64,000 bases of DNA. Origin: JACPUW01 sp049115495 (GTDB lineage: Bacteria > Bacteroidota > Bacteroidia > CAILMK01 > JACPUW01). The position numbers and the translations under genes are program-made. The notes beneath the pieces are model-generated. The model saw only the letters and a list, made by a program, of their open reading frames with translations. It was not told the origin of the DNA and ran no database searches. Where the stretch lies: positions 124,001 to 188,000 of the forward strand of contig JAGDZV010000004.1 in NCBI GenBank assembly GCA_049115495.1. The letters are read 5' to 3'. This document shows positions 36,826-46,217 of this stretch, one piece after another. Within the stretch, counting starts at the first letter, position 1. Each line of letters starts with the position of its first letter.

Positions 36826-37564
36826 GCTAGTAAGTACATATATTTTGTTATTATTTGCTACCGTAGCATGGTCTCAAGATTCTCTTGGTACAGATTCTTC
36901 GGCAGTAGATGCTTTGGCATTGCCACCTTTAGATAGCCTGGTGGCATCGGCCTTAAAAAATGCACCTACGGTTAAAGCCGCTAGCGCCATTTTGGGTCAA
37001 AGAGATGCTGATTTAGCATTGGCTAGAAGAAATTGGAGCCAAAGGCTTTATTCAGATGCTGGTTTAGTTAACGTAAATACTACGGGTAACCTTCTTATTG
37101 CCAATACAGATGGAGAAGGCAATGTAATTGGTGGCGATAATTCAATTAGTATTGTAAGTGGTAATACATATCGTGCAGGTGTTGCGGCTCGTATCTCTCT
37201 TTATGATATATACGCCAGACCCAAAGAAATTGAGAAGGCAAAAATGCAAAGAGAAGAGTCTGAATATGGTGTTTTAGCAGCAGAACAAGAAATACAAAAA
37301 ACAGTTACCGATCTTTACATTCAACTTAAAATGGTAAGAAAAATGGTTGAACTGCAACAAACAACCGTGGCTACTTTTTCGGCCCAATATGAAATGGCTG
37401 AGAGAGAGTTTAGGCAAGGTGATGTGGCCATAACCGAGTTGGCAAGAATGACCGAAATGAAAGCCAAATCTGAGCTATCTTTAGAGCAAACAAAGTCTAA
37501 TTATGAGAATTTGTATAAACAAATGGAAATTCTAATTGGGCGCAAACTAAATTCTTATAACTAA
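36818..37564 (+). CDS. Half-length TolC-family (OEP) outer-membrane protein
   Basis: 248 residues with signal peptide (YILLLFATVAWSQ). The helices ALKNAPTVKAASAILGQRDADLALARRNW and the EIQKTVTDLYIQL ... MAEREFRQGDVAITELARM are those of one outer-membrane-efflux-protein repeat; usual TolC proteins have two and exceed 400 residues. The frame is intact, with normal stop, and overlaps its neighbours on both sides, so it is not a broken gene. Being placed between the initiating transferase and the Wzz-like gene, where many EPS operons carry a Wza-type export protein, it may help form the outer-membrane exit for the polymer (inference). Confidence 0.78.
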   Translation: MFKLVSTYILLLFATVAWSQDSLGTDSSAVDALALPPLDSLVASALKNAPTVKAASAILGQRDADLALARRNWSQRLYSDAGLVNVNTTGNLLIANTDGEGNVIGGDNSISIVSGNTYRAGVAARISLYDIYARPKEIEKAKMQREESEYGVLAAEQEIQKTVTDLYIQLKMVRKMVELQQTTVATFSAQYEMAEREFRQGDVAITELARMTEMKAKSELSLEQTKSNYENLYKQMEILIGRKLNSYN

Positions 37565-39603
37565 TGCAGTTTTACCAAATAATAAAGCTCGTTTATAAAC
37601 ACATGATAGCATTGTTTGTGCTACCAGTGGGTATGTCTGTAGTAGTGTTTTTTGGTACTGCCAATGAAGTAAAAACCTATCAGTCAGCGGCTATGATTTA
37701 TACGGGTCTTGCTTCTGGTTATAATATTGAATCAAACGGTAATGAGCGGTTTGATAACTACGCCGTAAATAGCGCATTTGACAACTTTTTGAATATTGCA
37801 AAGTCAAGGCAAACCATTGAGCACGTAGGAATTGAGTTGCTCGCCACTCATTTAATTATGAGAAAAGAAGGAAAAGTGCCAATGAGCCAAGCCGATTGGG
37901 ATCAATTCAATTTAGATTTTCCTGAGGAGAAGGCCGCGCCATTTTTAGAGCATGATAAATTAGACTCGGTTAAGGCAGCGCTAAAGGATTCACTAATGTC
38001 TCCGACGGGTATGTTCTTTAAAAAGATCTTTCACATTAGTGAGAGTTTTTATAGTATAAGAACCATTGGTAAAGTAGACTTAAAGCGAATGGGCGCTGGT
38101 GATATGGTAGCAGTATCATATCAAGCTAATGATCCTAAGGTTTGTCAAAAAACACTTGAAATTTATTTAAAAACGGTTTTAGAGAGATATAAGAACTTAA
38201 AGCAATCAGAAACCGGTACAGCTGTAAAGTATTTTGAGAACCAGTTGAAAATTGCCTTTGACAAACTATCAGCAGTTGAGCAAGAAATCAAAGATTTTAA
38301 AGAAGACAATAGAATCATTAATTATCAGGAGCAAACTAGATATATAGCAGAAAAACAAGAAGATGCATCTGATGAGTATCATAAACAGCAAATGGATTTG
38401 AAAGCCGCTGAATCTGCCAGAGATGATCTTGAAGAGAAACTGAAAATTAGGGAAAAGCTTAATGAGCAAAATGAAGAACTCATTGCTGTAAGAAATGAAT
38501 TATCGAGTATAAATACGCGAATTGCCTTGCTTGAGATTGGCGATCCAAACAACTCATCTCTACAAGATTTACGTAAAAGATCAAATGAATTAACTGAAAA
38601 AATAAGAAAAGCCACATCAGAAATATATGACATGAGTCATACAATTGAAGGGGTAAAAGTTGCTAGATTGCTCGACCAATGGCTCGAGTACAATTTAGAG
38701 GTTGATAAATTTAACGCTCGTTCCACTCAATTTCAAGAGAAAATGGACGATATTGAGAAGAAATACGACAAATTCGCTCCTTTGGGCTCGCAACTTTCAA
38801 AGCTTGAAAGAAAAGTAGGCGTTGCAGAGAAAGAGTACCTTGAAGTACTGCATGGTTTAAACCAGGCTCGAATTAAAGAACAAAGCGTGGCAATGAAAGC
38901 CAACCTTACCGTAGTAGATAATCCATCTATGCCACTTGATCCATTACCCTCAAAAAGAAAGCTATTATTAGTATCGGCGTTTCTTGGTGGTATTGTATTG
39001 GTTTTGGGTTTTGCATTTATTACCGAGTTTTTAAATAATGGAATTAGATCTGCCGAGGGTGCAGAGACCATTACAGGCATTAAAGTGGCCGGTGCAATTC
39101 CAAGCCAAAATAGCAAGTTGGTTAAAAAGTATCCTGAAATTAATACTAGAGCCGTAAACTATACTAGCCTGTCATTAGAGAGTGTGATTAATGGACACGA
39201 AAACGCCGCAATTAGTGTAATCAGCAGCGATGAAGCCGAGGGAAAGTCAACCGTAATTGATTTAATTCAAAAACATTGGGAATCATTAGACAATCCACCA
39301 TCGGTTGAGTTTACTGAGCACAATGCGCAGCGCTCGGGCAATTTCTCAATTAAGGAGTTAAAAAATGCCGACCTGGTAGTTTGGGTAATTGTGGCCAATA
39401 AAGCCTGGGGGCAAAGTCAAAAGCGTATGCTCAGTTTGCTTAAAGAGTCAGGCGTTAAAGAGTTGCGCGTAATAGTTAATGGCATTCATACCTTCTGGTT
39501 AGATTCACTTATTGGCGAATTACCAATTAAGCGAAATCCAATTAGGAAGTTTTTCAAAAGAATGGCCAAGTTAGAATTTTCAAAGAAAAATGTTTTTAAA
39601 TAG
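37564..39603 (+). CDS. Wzz/GumC-like chain-length protein with degenerate BY-kinase domain
   Basis: 679 residues: membrane helix at about 16-34 (MIALFVLPVGMSVVVFFG), a periplasmic part with long coiled coils (about 215-450), second membrane helix near 465-490 (LLLVSAFLGGIVLVLGFAF) and a cytoplasmic C-terminal domain. The last part holds ISSDEAEGKST, a Walker-A-like loop of the tyrosine-kinase (BY-kinase) type, and DLVVWVIVANKAWGQS, but the Walker A' aspartate motif is not apparent and the C-terminal Tyr cluster is missing (the end is KLEFSKKNVFK). It probably controls polymer length or export as a non-catalytic co-polymerase. Start overlaps the previous stop (TAATG). Confidence 0.85.
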   Translation: MQFYQIIKLVYKHMIALFVLPVGMSVVVFFGTANEVKTYQSAAMIYTGLASGYNIESNGNERFDNYAVNSAFDNFLNIAKSRQTIEHVGIELLATHLIMRKEGKVPMSQADWDQFNLDFPEEKAAPFLEHDKLDSVKAALKDSLMSPTGMFFKKIFHISESFYSIRTIGKVDLKRMGAGDMVAVSYQANDPKVCQKTLEIYLKTVLERYKNLKQSETGTAVKYFENQLKIAFDKLSAVEQEIKDFKEDNRIINYQEQTRYIAEKQEDASDEYHKQQMDLKAAESARDDLEEKLKIREKLNEQNEELIAVRNELSSINTRIALLEIGDPNNSSLQDLRKRSNELTEKIRKATSEIYDMSHTIEGVKVARLLDQWLEYNLEVDKFNARSTQFQEKMDDIEKKYDKFAPLGSQLSKLERKVGVAEKEYLEVLHGLNQARIKEQSVAMKANLTVVDNPSMPLDPLPSKRKLLLVSAFLGGIVLVLGFAFITEFLNNGIRSAEGAETITGIKVAGAIPSQNSKLVKKYPEINTRAVNYTSLSLESVINGHENAAISVISSDEAEGKSTVIDLIQKHWESLDNPPSVEFTEHNAQRSGNFSIKELKNADLVVWVIVANKAWGQSQKRMLSLLKESGVKELRVIVNGIHTFWLDSLIGELPIKRNPIRKFFKRMAKLEFSKKNVFK

Positions 39604-40799
39604 TGCTTTACGGAAAAGATATAATCTGTCATGCTTTACCCACTTGGGAGGGCGATTATATGAAAGCAGTTGTGCAGCTTATGGCAGAACTAGCCAAGCA
39701 CAATAGGGTAATTTACGTAAACTATGCCTATACTTATAAAGACTTACTTGGTGGCGCTTTAGGTAAAAACAATACACCAATAAACAAGGTATTAGGCAAA
39801 GAAGGCAGGCTCAAATCAAAACTTAAATTTGAAAATGGTGAGCTCTTTATACTATATCCGCCGCCAGTAATGCCAACCAACTTTATTAAGAGCGAGAGAA
39901 TTTATTATAAAAGTCAATCGCGGCAAGCATATAAAGTTGGCAAAGCAATAAACCATGCTCAAAATCAATTGGGTTTTAAAAGTCCCATAGTAATTAACGC
40001 TTTTAATCCTCAGTTTGGGTTGCCATTGGTTGATAAGCTTAATGAAAGTTTGCGTGTATATTACTGCTATGATGAGATCAATGCTGCTCAATGGTGTAAA
40101 GAACATGGGGGCCGAATAGAACAAGAGTATTTGACTAAAGTAGATGGTGTTGTAGTTACATCTGAGGGACTACTTGCCAGCAAGTCGACCTACAATAGCA
40201 ATTGTTTTCTGGTAAAAAATGGAGTTGATCATTCGTTGTTTACAAATGCAATGAACCTTAACCTTAAAAGTGACAAAGTAATTGGTTACATTGGATCTAT
40301 AGATGATAGAATTGACTATGATCTATTAGGGAAGATAGCTAATGCTTACCAAAATTTTAGAATAAAACTAATTGGTAGGGTAACCTACGATTATGCCTTC
40401 GAATTTGAGTCAAAACAAGACAATGTAGAATTAACTGGCGCTAAACAACCTAAAGCACTGGCTCAAGAATTAAAGGAAGTAGACCTTGGTCTTATTCCCT
40501 TTGTCACCAATGAGTTTACTAAAAATATTTATCCATTAAAAGTTAATGAATACTTAGCTGCAGGAAAGGCAGTGGTTAGTACACATTTCGCTTCTTTAAG
40601 CGAGTTTGAAAAACACATTTCAATTGCAGATAATCACAATGATTTTTTAAATGCGGTTGAAGATGAGCTGAAAAACGATTCTATTCAAAAACAAAAAGAA
40701 CGAAACGAGTTTGCAAAAGAAAATAGTTGGGCAAATAGGGCTGAAATTTTTTCGCAAATAATAGATGACCTACTGATTACAACTAGTGAAAAATCTTAA
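39603..40799 (+). CDS. Glycosyltransferase, GT4-like (TuaH-type)
   Basis: 398 residues from a GTG that overlaps the previous stop (TAGTG). Two-domain GT-B layout: N-terminal half with HALPTWEGDYMKAVVQLMA and RVYYCYDEINAAQWC, linker VVVTSEGLLASK, then VIGYIGSIDDRIDYDLL and LKVNEYLAAGKAVVST, the latter the nucleotide-sugar-binding E-x7-type segment. The pattern is closest to TuaH-like enzymes that add sugars to lipid-linked intermediates. Cytosolic, EPS repeat-unit assembly. Overlaps the flippase gene by 14 bases. Confidence 0.82.
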   Translation: MLYGKDIICHALPTWEGDYMKAVVQLMAELAKHNRVIYVNYAYTYKDLLGGALGKNNTPINKVLGKEGRLKSKLKFENGELFILYPPPVMPTNFIKSERIYYKSQSRQAYKVGKAINHAQNQLGFKSPIVINAFNPQFGLPLVDKLNESLRVYYCYDEINAAQWCKEHGGRIEQEYLTKVDGVVVTSEGLLASKSTYNSNCFLVKNGVDHSLFTNAMNLNLKSDKVIGYIGSIDDRIDYDLLGKIANAYQNFRIKLIGRVTYDYAFEFESKQDNVELTGAKQPKALAQELKEVDLGLIPFVTNEFTKNIYPLKVNEYLAAGKAVVSTHFASLSEFEKHISIADNHNDFLNAVEDELKNDSIQKQKERNEFAKENSWANRAEIFSQIIDDLLITTSEKS

Positions 40800-42087
40800 G
40801 GACAAAATAAATTCTGCTCAGAAAGTAACTATTGCCAATATGGCAACCGCAGGGCTTGGATTTATTTCATTTTTCATTTTTGTAAGAACATTAGAGTTAA
40901 ATGTGTTTGGTGAGTGGGTGCTCTATCTTACTGCATTTAACATGGCCGAAATGGTAAGAACCGGTTTGGCCAGACAAGGTTTGGTTCATCATTTAGTAGC
41001 AGCAAGACAACAAACAACAAAAAGCCACAAGCTAAGAAGCTCCGCATTTTATCTATCTGTTTTTTCTACACTTGGTATAAATGCCGTACTATTAGTTATT
41101 TACTTATTATTTTATTATGGTAAAGAATCAGGCTTTGCGTATTTCTTTTTGCTTTATCCATTAATCTCGGTTTTTTCTCTTTTACCTTCTTATGAGTCAT
41201 GGCTTTGGCAGTCAAAAGAAAAAATGTTAAGGATGGTCTCCATTACCTTTATTCCTGCTTTTTTGTTTGCCATTGTAGCGCTGTTGTCTTTTTTCCTTAA
41301 TCTCTCTTTGCTAAAGATAATTATCATTCATGGGGCAATTAGGGCTGTTTTGGCTATATATGTTATTTTATCAAATAAATATGTTAGGGTAAGTATATTT
41401 AAACCAGACTTTAGCGAAATTCAAAACCTTTGGCGATTTGGGCGATACAGTATAGCATCTTTGCTAGGTACTAATCTATTAAAAAGTGTAGACCATATTA
41501 TAATTGGCTTCTTTATTGGTCCAGAGGCTGTTGCCATTTATAGTGTTCCTTTAAAGTTGCTTGAGATAGCCGAAATTCCTGCTCGTAGTTCGGGCCAGGT
41601 TTTACTCATGCCGTTAACCAAGCTATTTATTCAAGGTAAATATGCTGAGATGACCAATAGGCTCTTTAAAACATCTATTAGGCTAATGATCATGTTTTTA
41701 CCTTTTACAATTGGAGCCTTTTTTACTGCAGAATGGATAGTGACTTTTATTGGTGGAAACGAGATGATAAGTGCAGCCATTATTTTGCAAATTTTCCTAG
41801 TTTACGTGCTCCTAATGCCTTTTGATAGGCTTTTGGGGGTGTCAATCGATAGCACAGGAGAACCAAAGTACAATTCATTTAAAGTATGGATTATGGTGTT
41901 GGTAAACATTGTGGGCGATTTAGTGGCAGTGCTGGTATTTGATAGTTTGGCACTAGTGGCCTTGGCTACAGTAGTGAATATATTAATAGGAGTTGTGCTT
42001 GGTTTCTTCTTATTCTCAAGGCAAGTTGGGGGCAAGTCAATTTATTTACCAATCATTAAAAAGTTGAAAATTGCAAAAGTGGCCTAA
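40786..42087 (+). CDS. Wzx-like polysaccharide flippase (MOP superfamily)
   Basis: 433 residues, GTG start, about twelve membrane helices. Family cues are the N-terminal TIANMATAGLGFISFFIFVR, LNVFGEWVLYLTAFNMAEMV, the mid-protein FGRYSIASLLGTNLLKSVDHIIIGFFIG and the repeated paired helices, as in Wzx/oligosaccharide flippases. It should move the lipid-linked repeat unit across the inner membrane, which together with the Wzz-like protein points to a Wzx/Wzy-dependent EPS. No polymerase gene lies in this operon. Confidence 0.85.
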   Translation: MKNLKDKINSAQKVTIANMATAGLGFISFFIFVRTLELNVFGEWVLYLTAFNMAEMVRTGLARQGLVHHLVAARQQTTKSHKLRSSAFYLSVFSTLGINAVLLVIYLLFYYGKESGFAYFFLLYPLISVFSLLPSYESWLWQSKEKMLRMVSITFIPAFLFAIVALLSFFLNLSLLKIIIIHGAIRAVLAIYVILSNKYVRVSIFKPDFSEIQNLWRFGRYSIASLLGTNLLKSVDHIIIGFFIGPEAVAIYSVPLKLLEIAEIPARSSGQVLLMPLTKLFIQGKYAEMTNRLFKTSIRLMIMFLPFTIGAFFTAEWIVTFIGGNEMISAAIILQIFLVYVLLMPFDRLLGVSIDSTGEPKYNSFKVWIMVLVNIVGDLVAVLVFDSLALVALATVVNILIGVVLGFFLFSRQVGGKSIYLPIIKKLKIAKVA

Positions 42088-42991
42088 TTTTATAATAATT
42101 GGTGCCGGAAAATCTGGCACAACATCTCTTTACGAGTACTTAAGGCAACATCCGCAAGTATTTATGAGCGATGTAAAAGAGACTAACTTTTTTGCCCTTG
42201 AAGGAAAAGAAGTTAAAGCCATAGATGATTCTAAAGAACAAACTGAGCATTATCCTTGGGCTATAAATAACCTTAACGATTATTTGAAGCTTTTTGAAGA
42301 TGTAAAGGATGAAAAGGCCATCGGAGAAGTTTCGCCCATGTATTTGTATAATGAGCAGGCACCAAAAAATATTTATAAAAGAATACCTAATGCTAAAATT
42401 ATCGCCATACTGCGTCAGCCAGTAGAGCGCTTGTATAGCCGCTATATGCACTTGGCGAGAGAAGGTAGAGAGCCAAGTGCAAATTTCAGTGATGCTTTTG
42501 ATGAGAACAGTGTTTGGTGGCGTAGAAATGATTTGGTTACCGAAGGATTTTATGGAACTTATTTAGCACGTTATTTTGACCAGTTTAATGCTGATCAAAT
42601 TAAAGTTTATCTCTACGACGACCTTAGGAGAAATGAAGCAGAAGTTGTAAATGATATGTTTAGGTTTATTGGAGTAGATGCCGATTTTAAACCAACAGCC
42701 GGAGAGCAGTTTAACAAGTCAGGAAGAATAAAAAACAAAAAGCTTGATTTGTTAATCGGCCAAAACAGTATTCTGGTTAGGGGCGCCAACAAGTTTTCAC
42801 CTTCACTTGTGCGAAAAATAAAAGAGAGCAAAGGCCTTAAAAAGGTTGTAAACAGGCTTAGAAACAAAAACCTTGAAAAAGCTCCACTTTCTAAAGAGTT
42901 AAAGAATGAAATGACAAGCGCTATTTATAAAAATGAAATTCTTTTACTTGAAGACCTTTTAAAAAGAGACTTAAAACATTGGCTAGCTTAG
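42071..42991 (+). CDS. Carbohydrate sulfotransferase
   Basis: 306 residues, apparent TTG start overlapping the flippase gene by 17 bases. IIIGAGKSGTTSLYEYLRQH is the 5'-phosphosulfate loop binding PAPS, and AKIIAILRQPVERLYSRYMH is the 3'-phosphate-binding motif with the conserved R and S; NKSGRIKN near residue 215 adds further family likeness. It should transfer sulfate from PAPS to a sugar, so the EPS is probably sulfated, a trait frequent in marine bacterial polysaccharides. Confidence 0.88.
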   Translation: MQKWPNFIIIGAGKSGTTSLYEYLRQHPQVFMSDVKETNFFALEGKEVKAIDDSKEQTEHYPWAINNLNDYLKLFEDVKDEKAIGEVSPMYLYNEQAPKNIYKRIPNAKIIAILRQPVERLYSRYMHLAREGREPSANFSDAFDENSVWWRRNDLVTEGFYGTYLARYFDQFNADQIKVYLYDDLRRNEAEVVNDMFRFIGVDADFKPTAGEQFNKSGRIKNKKLDLLIGQNSILVRGANKFSPSLVRKIKESKGLKKVVNRLRNKNLEKAPLSKELKNEMTSAIYKNEILLLEDLLKRDLKHWLA

Positions 42992-43890
42992 CACATAATT
43001 CCCCAAAATTATCGGTAATCACGGTAAATTACAATGGCATTTCTGATACCCTAGAAATGTTGCAGAGTATTAAAAATGCCAAGTACGAATACATTGAAGT
43101 AATTGTTGTTGATAATGCTTCTAATATAGATCCTACGAGTGAAATTCACGCTCATTATCCTGAAGTAAAAGTAATAAGAAGTGAACAAAACCTTGGGTTT
43201 GCCGGTGGTAATAACCTAGGTGTTGATGTGGCCAAAGGAGATTACATAATGTTGTTAAATAACGATACTTTGGTTGATGAAGATTTTGCAAAACCTATAG
43301 TTGAAGCATTTGAGCAAAACCCTGACGTTGGTATTGTTGGTTCTAAAATTCATTTTTTACATTCTCCAGGAATAATGCAGTATGCAGGAAGCACAAAAAT
43401 GAACCCATTAACCCTTACCAGTTTTGCCATTGGCTGGGGCGAAAATGATACGGGACAATATGATAAAGGAACCTATACACATCTTTCTCATGGTGCGGCA
43501 ATGACAGTTTCTCGCAAAGCGATAAACAAGGCAGGCACTATGGAAGATGGCTATTTTTTATACTATGAAGAGCTTGATTGGTGCTTACAGATACAAAAGG
43601 CTGGATTTAAGATCTGGTTTCAACCAAAATCTCTCATTCACCATAAAGAGAGTATGAGCGTAGGCAAATCGAGCCCACTTAAAGAATACTATAAAACAAG
43701 AAATAGAATATTACTTGCTAGACGAAATTTTGACGGATGGACACTATTTCTATGTTTACTCTACTTAGTTTTGGTAGCGAATCCAATTCATTTGGTCAAG
43801 AAATTGGTTAAAGGAAAATGGGGTTTGGCCAAAGCTCAAGTAAAAGGTGTTCTTTGGCATTTGTGGCCAAGCAAGTTTGGCTTTAATTAA
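42979..43890 (+). CDS. Family 2 glycosyltransferase (WbbL/rhamnosyltransferase-like)
   Basis: 303 residues, TTG start overlapping the sulfotransferase stop. The GT-A core is clear: LSVITVNYNGISDTLEML at the start, VVDNASN, NLGFAGGNNLGVDVA, the DxD-like MLLNNDTLVDEDF, and ELDWCLQIQKAGFKIWF as the acceptor-side ED motif. A membrane-associated helix (FLCLLYLVLVANPIHLV) is near the end. It adds one sugar from a nucleotide donor to the growing repeat unit. Confidence 0.88.
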   Translation: MASLAHNSPKLSVITVNYNGISDTLEMLQSIKNAKYEYIEVIVVDNASNIDPTSEIHAHYPEVKVIRSEQNLGFAGGNNLGVDVAKGDYIMLLNNDTLVDEDFAKPIVEAFEQNPDVGIVGSKIHFLHSPGIMQYAGSTKMNPLTLTSFAIGWGENDTGQYDKGTYTHLSHGAAMTVSRKAINKAGTMEDGYFLYYEELDWCLQIQKAGFKIWFQPKSLIHHKESMSVGKSSPLKEYYKTRNRILLARRNFDGWTLFLCLLYLVLVANPIHLVKKLVKGKWGLAKAQVKGVLWHLWPSKFGFN

Positions 43891-43898
43891 AGGTTAAA

Positions 43899-45086
43899 AT
43901 GATTGAGGTTTTAAACATAATTTTTATAATACTATTTGCTTATACAGCATTTGGAGTTTTCTATGCGCTTCTTTTTGCTGTAGCATCTGTTTTTTATAAG
44001 GATAAGAAATACCCACCTACAAACAAGAAGGCTAGAATAGCGGTCTTTATTCCAGGATATAAGGAAGATATTATAATCTATCAGGTAGCAGCGCACGCAC
44101 TTAAACAAGATTATCCTTCAGAATTATACGATGTAATAGTAATAGCCGATTCATTTTCCGAACAAACGGTGGCTAAACTCAAAACACTGCCCATAATTGT
44201 TCAAGAAGTGAGTTTTGATAAAAGTACGAAGGCCAAAAGTTTAAATAAGGTTATGGGCATTTTAGAAGAAAAGTACGACATAGCTGTCGTGCTTGATGCC
44301 GATAATCTAATGAAAGAAAATGTTCTAAAAAAAGTGAATGAAGCATTTCAAAACGGTGAAAAAGCTATTCAATGCCATAGAACAGCCAAGAACTTAGATA
44401 CAAATTTTGCCAAATTAGACGCCTTAAGCGAAGAAATTAATAATTCTATTTTTAGAAGAGGGCACATTGCTATAGGAATGCCTTCAGCTCTAATAGGTTC
44501 AGGAATGGCCTTTGATTATTTGTTATATAAACGGGTAATGAAAACCATTGATGTTGTTAGCGGTTTTGATAAAGAACTTGAGATTAAATTACTCAAGATG
44601 GGGATTAAGGTAGACTTTATTGAAGATGCCATAGTTCTTGATGAGAAAGTACAAACATCTGAAGTATTTCAAAAACAAAGAACCAGGTGGTTGGCTGCAC
44701 AAGTTAATTTCGCTATCAAATACTTTTTAATGGGCTTGTGGCACCTTATCACCAAAGCCAAAGCCGGATTATTTGATAAGGCCCTACAATTTGTATTGTT
44801 GCCAAGAGCTTTTGCATTAGCATCAAGTGTTTTTTTGCTTGTAGTGGCATTTTTTATGGGTAATTGGTTATTTATTTGGGCATCAATGGCTTTAGTGGGC
44901 GCTTTTATTTTAGCCATGTTATTGGCCATACCAAAATACTTTTTAAATGCTGATATGTTTAAGGCCATGATGCAATTGCCTAAAGCCATTACAAAACTTC
45001 TTTTTTCTTTTTTAAAGATTAGCAAGGCTAAAGATAGTTTTATACATACGCCACATACTCATATTCACCCAGAAGAAGAGAAATAA
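43899..45086 (+). CDS. Membrane family 2 glycosyltransferase with His-rich tail
   Basis: 395 residues. An N-terminal membrane helix (NIIFIILFAYTAFGVFYALL) precedes the GT2 domain: IPGYKEDIIIYQVAAHAL, IADSFSEQT, the DxD at VVLDADNLMKEN, GFDKELEIKLLKMG, and QKQRTRWLAAQ, a QxxRW motif typical of processive or membrane GT2 enzymes. Two or three C-terminal helices follow. The last residues SFIHTPHTHIHPEEEK contain five His in alternate positions, unusual for the family and possibly metal-binding. The next gene starts 2 bases after its stop. Confidence 0.85.
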   Translation: MIEVLNIIFIILFAYTAFGVFYALLFAVASVFYKDKKYPPTNKKARIAVFIPGYKEDIIIYQVAAHALKQDYPSELYDVIVIADSFSEQTVAKLKTLPIIVQEVSFDKSTKAKSLNKVMGILEEKYDIAVVLDADNLMKENVLKKVNEAFQNGEKAIQCHRTAKNLDTNFAKLDALSEEINNSIFRRGHIAIGMPSALIGSGMAFDYLLYKRVMKTIDVVSGFDKELEIKLLKMGIKVDFIEDAIVLDEKVQTSEVFQKQRTRWLAAQVNFAIKYFLMGLWHLITKAKAGLFDKALQFVLLPRAFALASSVFLLVVAFFMGNWLFIWASMALVGAFILAMLLAIPKYFLNADMFKAMMQLPKAITKLLFSFLKISKAKDSFIHTPHTHIHPEEEK

Positions 45087-45088
45087 AA

Positions 45089-46213
45089 ATGAGAATCGGA
45101 ATTGAAGCACAAAGAATTTTTAGAACCAAAAAGCATGGTATGGATATCGTGGTGCTTGAGGTTATTAAACAGCTTCAAAAGCTAGATTCAAAACATGAAT
45201 TCGTAATTTTTGTAAAAGATGATGAAGATGATAAGTGCCTTCAAGAATCTGATAATACCAAAATAGTTAAGGTTTCAGGAAAAACATATGTAGACTGGGA
45301 ACAGATTTCTTTACCAAGGGCTGTAAAAAGAGAGAAGGTTGATTTATTGCACTGTACAAGTAATACCGCGCCATTTTTTGTTAGCGTGCCAACGGTAATT
45401 ACTCTTCATGACATAATTTATTTAGAGAAAATTGAATTTACAGGTACTGCATATCAAAACTTTGGGAATGTATATAGAAAGTATAATGTTCCTTCAGTTA
45501 TTAGAAAATGTAAAAAGGTAATAACTGTTTCAGAATATGAACGAGAAAGAATAGTTGATCATTTAAAACAGCCAGAAGAAAAAGTAATTGTAGCCTATAA
45601 TGGCTTAAGTAGTGCTTTTAAGGTATATGATGAACTAGATTTACAAAAGTATAGAGAAGAAAAGGGCTTGCCAGAAAAGTATATATTCTCATTAGGAAAT
45701 CAGGCGCCAAAAAAGAACATGAAGGGCTCAATTAAAGCATACTTAGATTATCTTGAAAGAAGTGATGATAAACTACCTCTGGTAATTGTAGAATGTACAA
45801 ATGAGTTTCTTGATTCTGTACTTACGGAGTTTAATGCAGAAGATAAAAGAAACTACTTTCATTTAACAGGGTATACCCCACATGCCCAGCTTCCTTACCT
45901 ATACAATTTGGCGCATACTTATTTATATCCGTCGTATAGAGAAAGTTTTGGAATTCCAATTTTGGAAGGAAACGCTTGCGGGGTTCCAGTAATTACATCA
46001 AACACGTCTTCAATGCCAGAAGTATCAGGCGGAAGCACCTTATTAATTGATCCAAATAATTTAAGTGATATTACAAATGCACTGCTTAGGCTTGAGCAAG
46101 ACACTGGTCTTAGAGCAGAACTTATAGAAAAAGGATTGAAAAATGCTGCCAAGTTTACTTGGAAGAATACAGCATTAAAAACATTAGAAATTTATAACGA
46201 AGTATTAAGGTAG
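45089..46213 (+). CDS. Glycosyltransferase family 4 (group 1)
   Basis: 374 residues, GT-B fold. MRIGIEAQRIFRTKKHGMD opens the acceptor domain; LLHCTSNTAPFF, TLHDIIYLEK and VSEYERERIVDHL are typical of mannosyl-type GT4 enzymes; the donor domain has SLGNQAPKKNMKG, YPSYRESFGIPILEGNACGV (E-x7-E type) and SSMPEVSGG. It adds one sugar during repeat-unit assembly. It follows its neighbour by 2 bases and is followed after 4 bases by a methyltransferase gene. Confidence 0.9.
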   Translation: MRIGIEAQRIFRTKKHGMDIVVLEVIKQLQKLDSKHEFVIFVKDDEDDKCLQESDNTKIVKVSGKTYVDWEQISLPRAVKREKVDLLHCTSNTAPFFVSVPTVITLHDIIYLEKIEFTGTAYQNFGNVYRKYNVPSVIRKCKKVITVSEYERERIVDHLKQPEEKVIVAYNGLSSAFKVYDELDLQKYREEKGLPEKYIFSLGNQAPKKNMKGSIKAYLDYLERSDDKLPLVIVECTNEFLDSVLTEFNAEDKRNYFHLTGYTPHAQLPYLYNLAHTYLYPSYRESFGIPILEGNACGVPVITSNTSSMPEVSGGSTLLIDPNNLSDITNALLRLEQDTGLRAELIEKGLKNAAKFTWKNTALKTLEIYNEVLR

Positions 46214-46217
46214 AATT

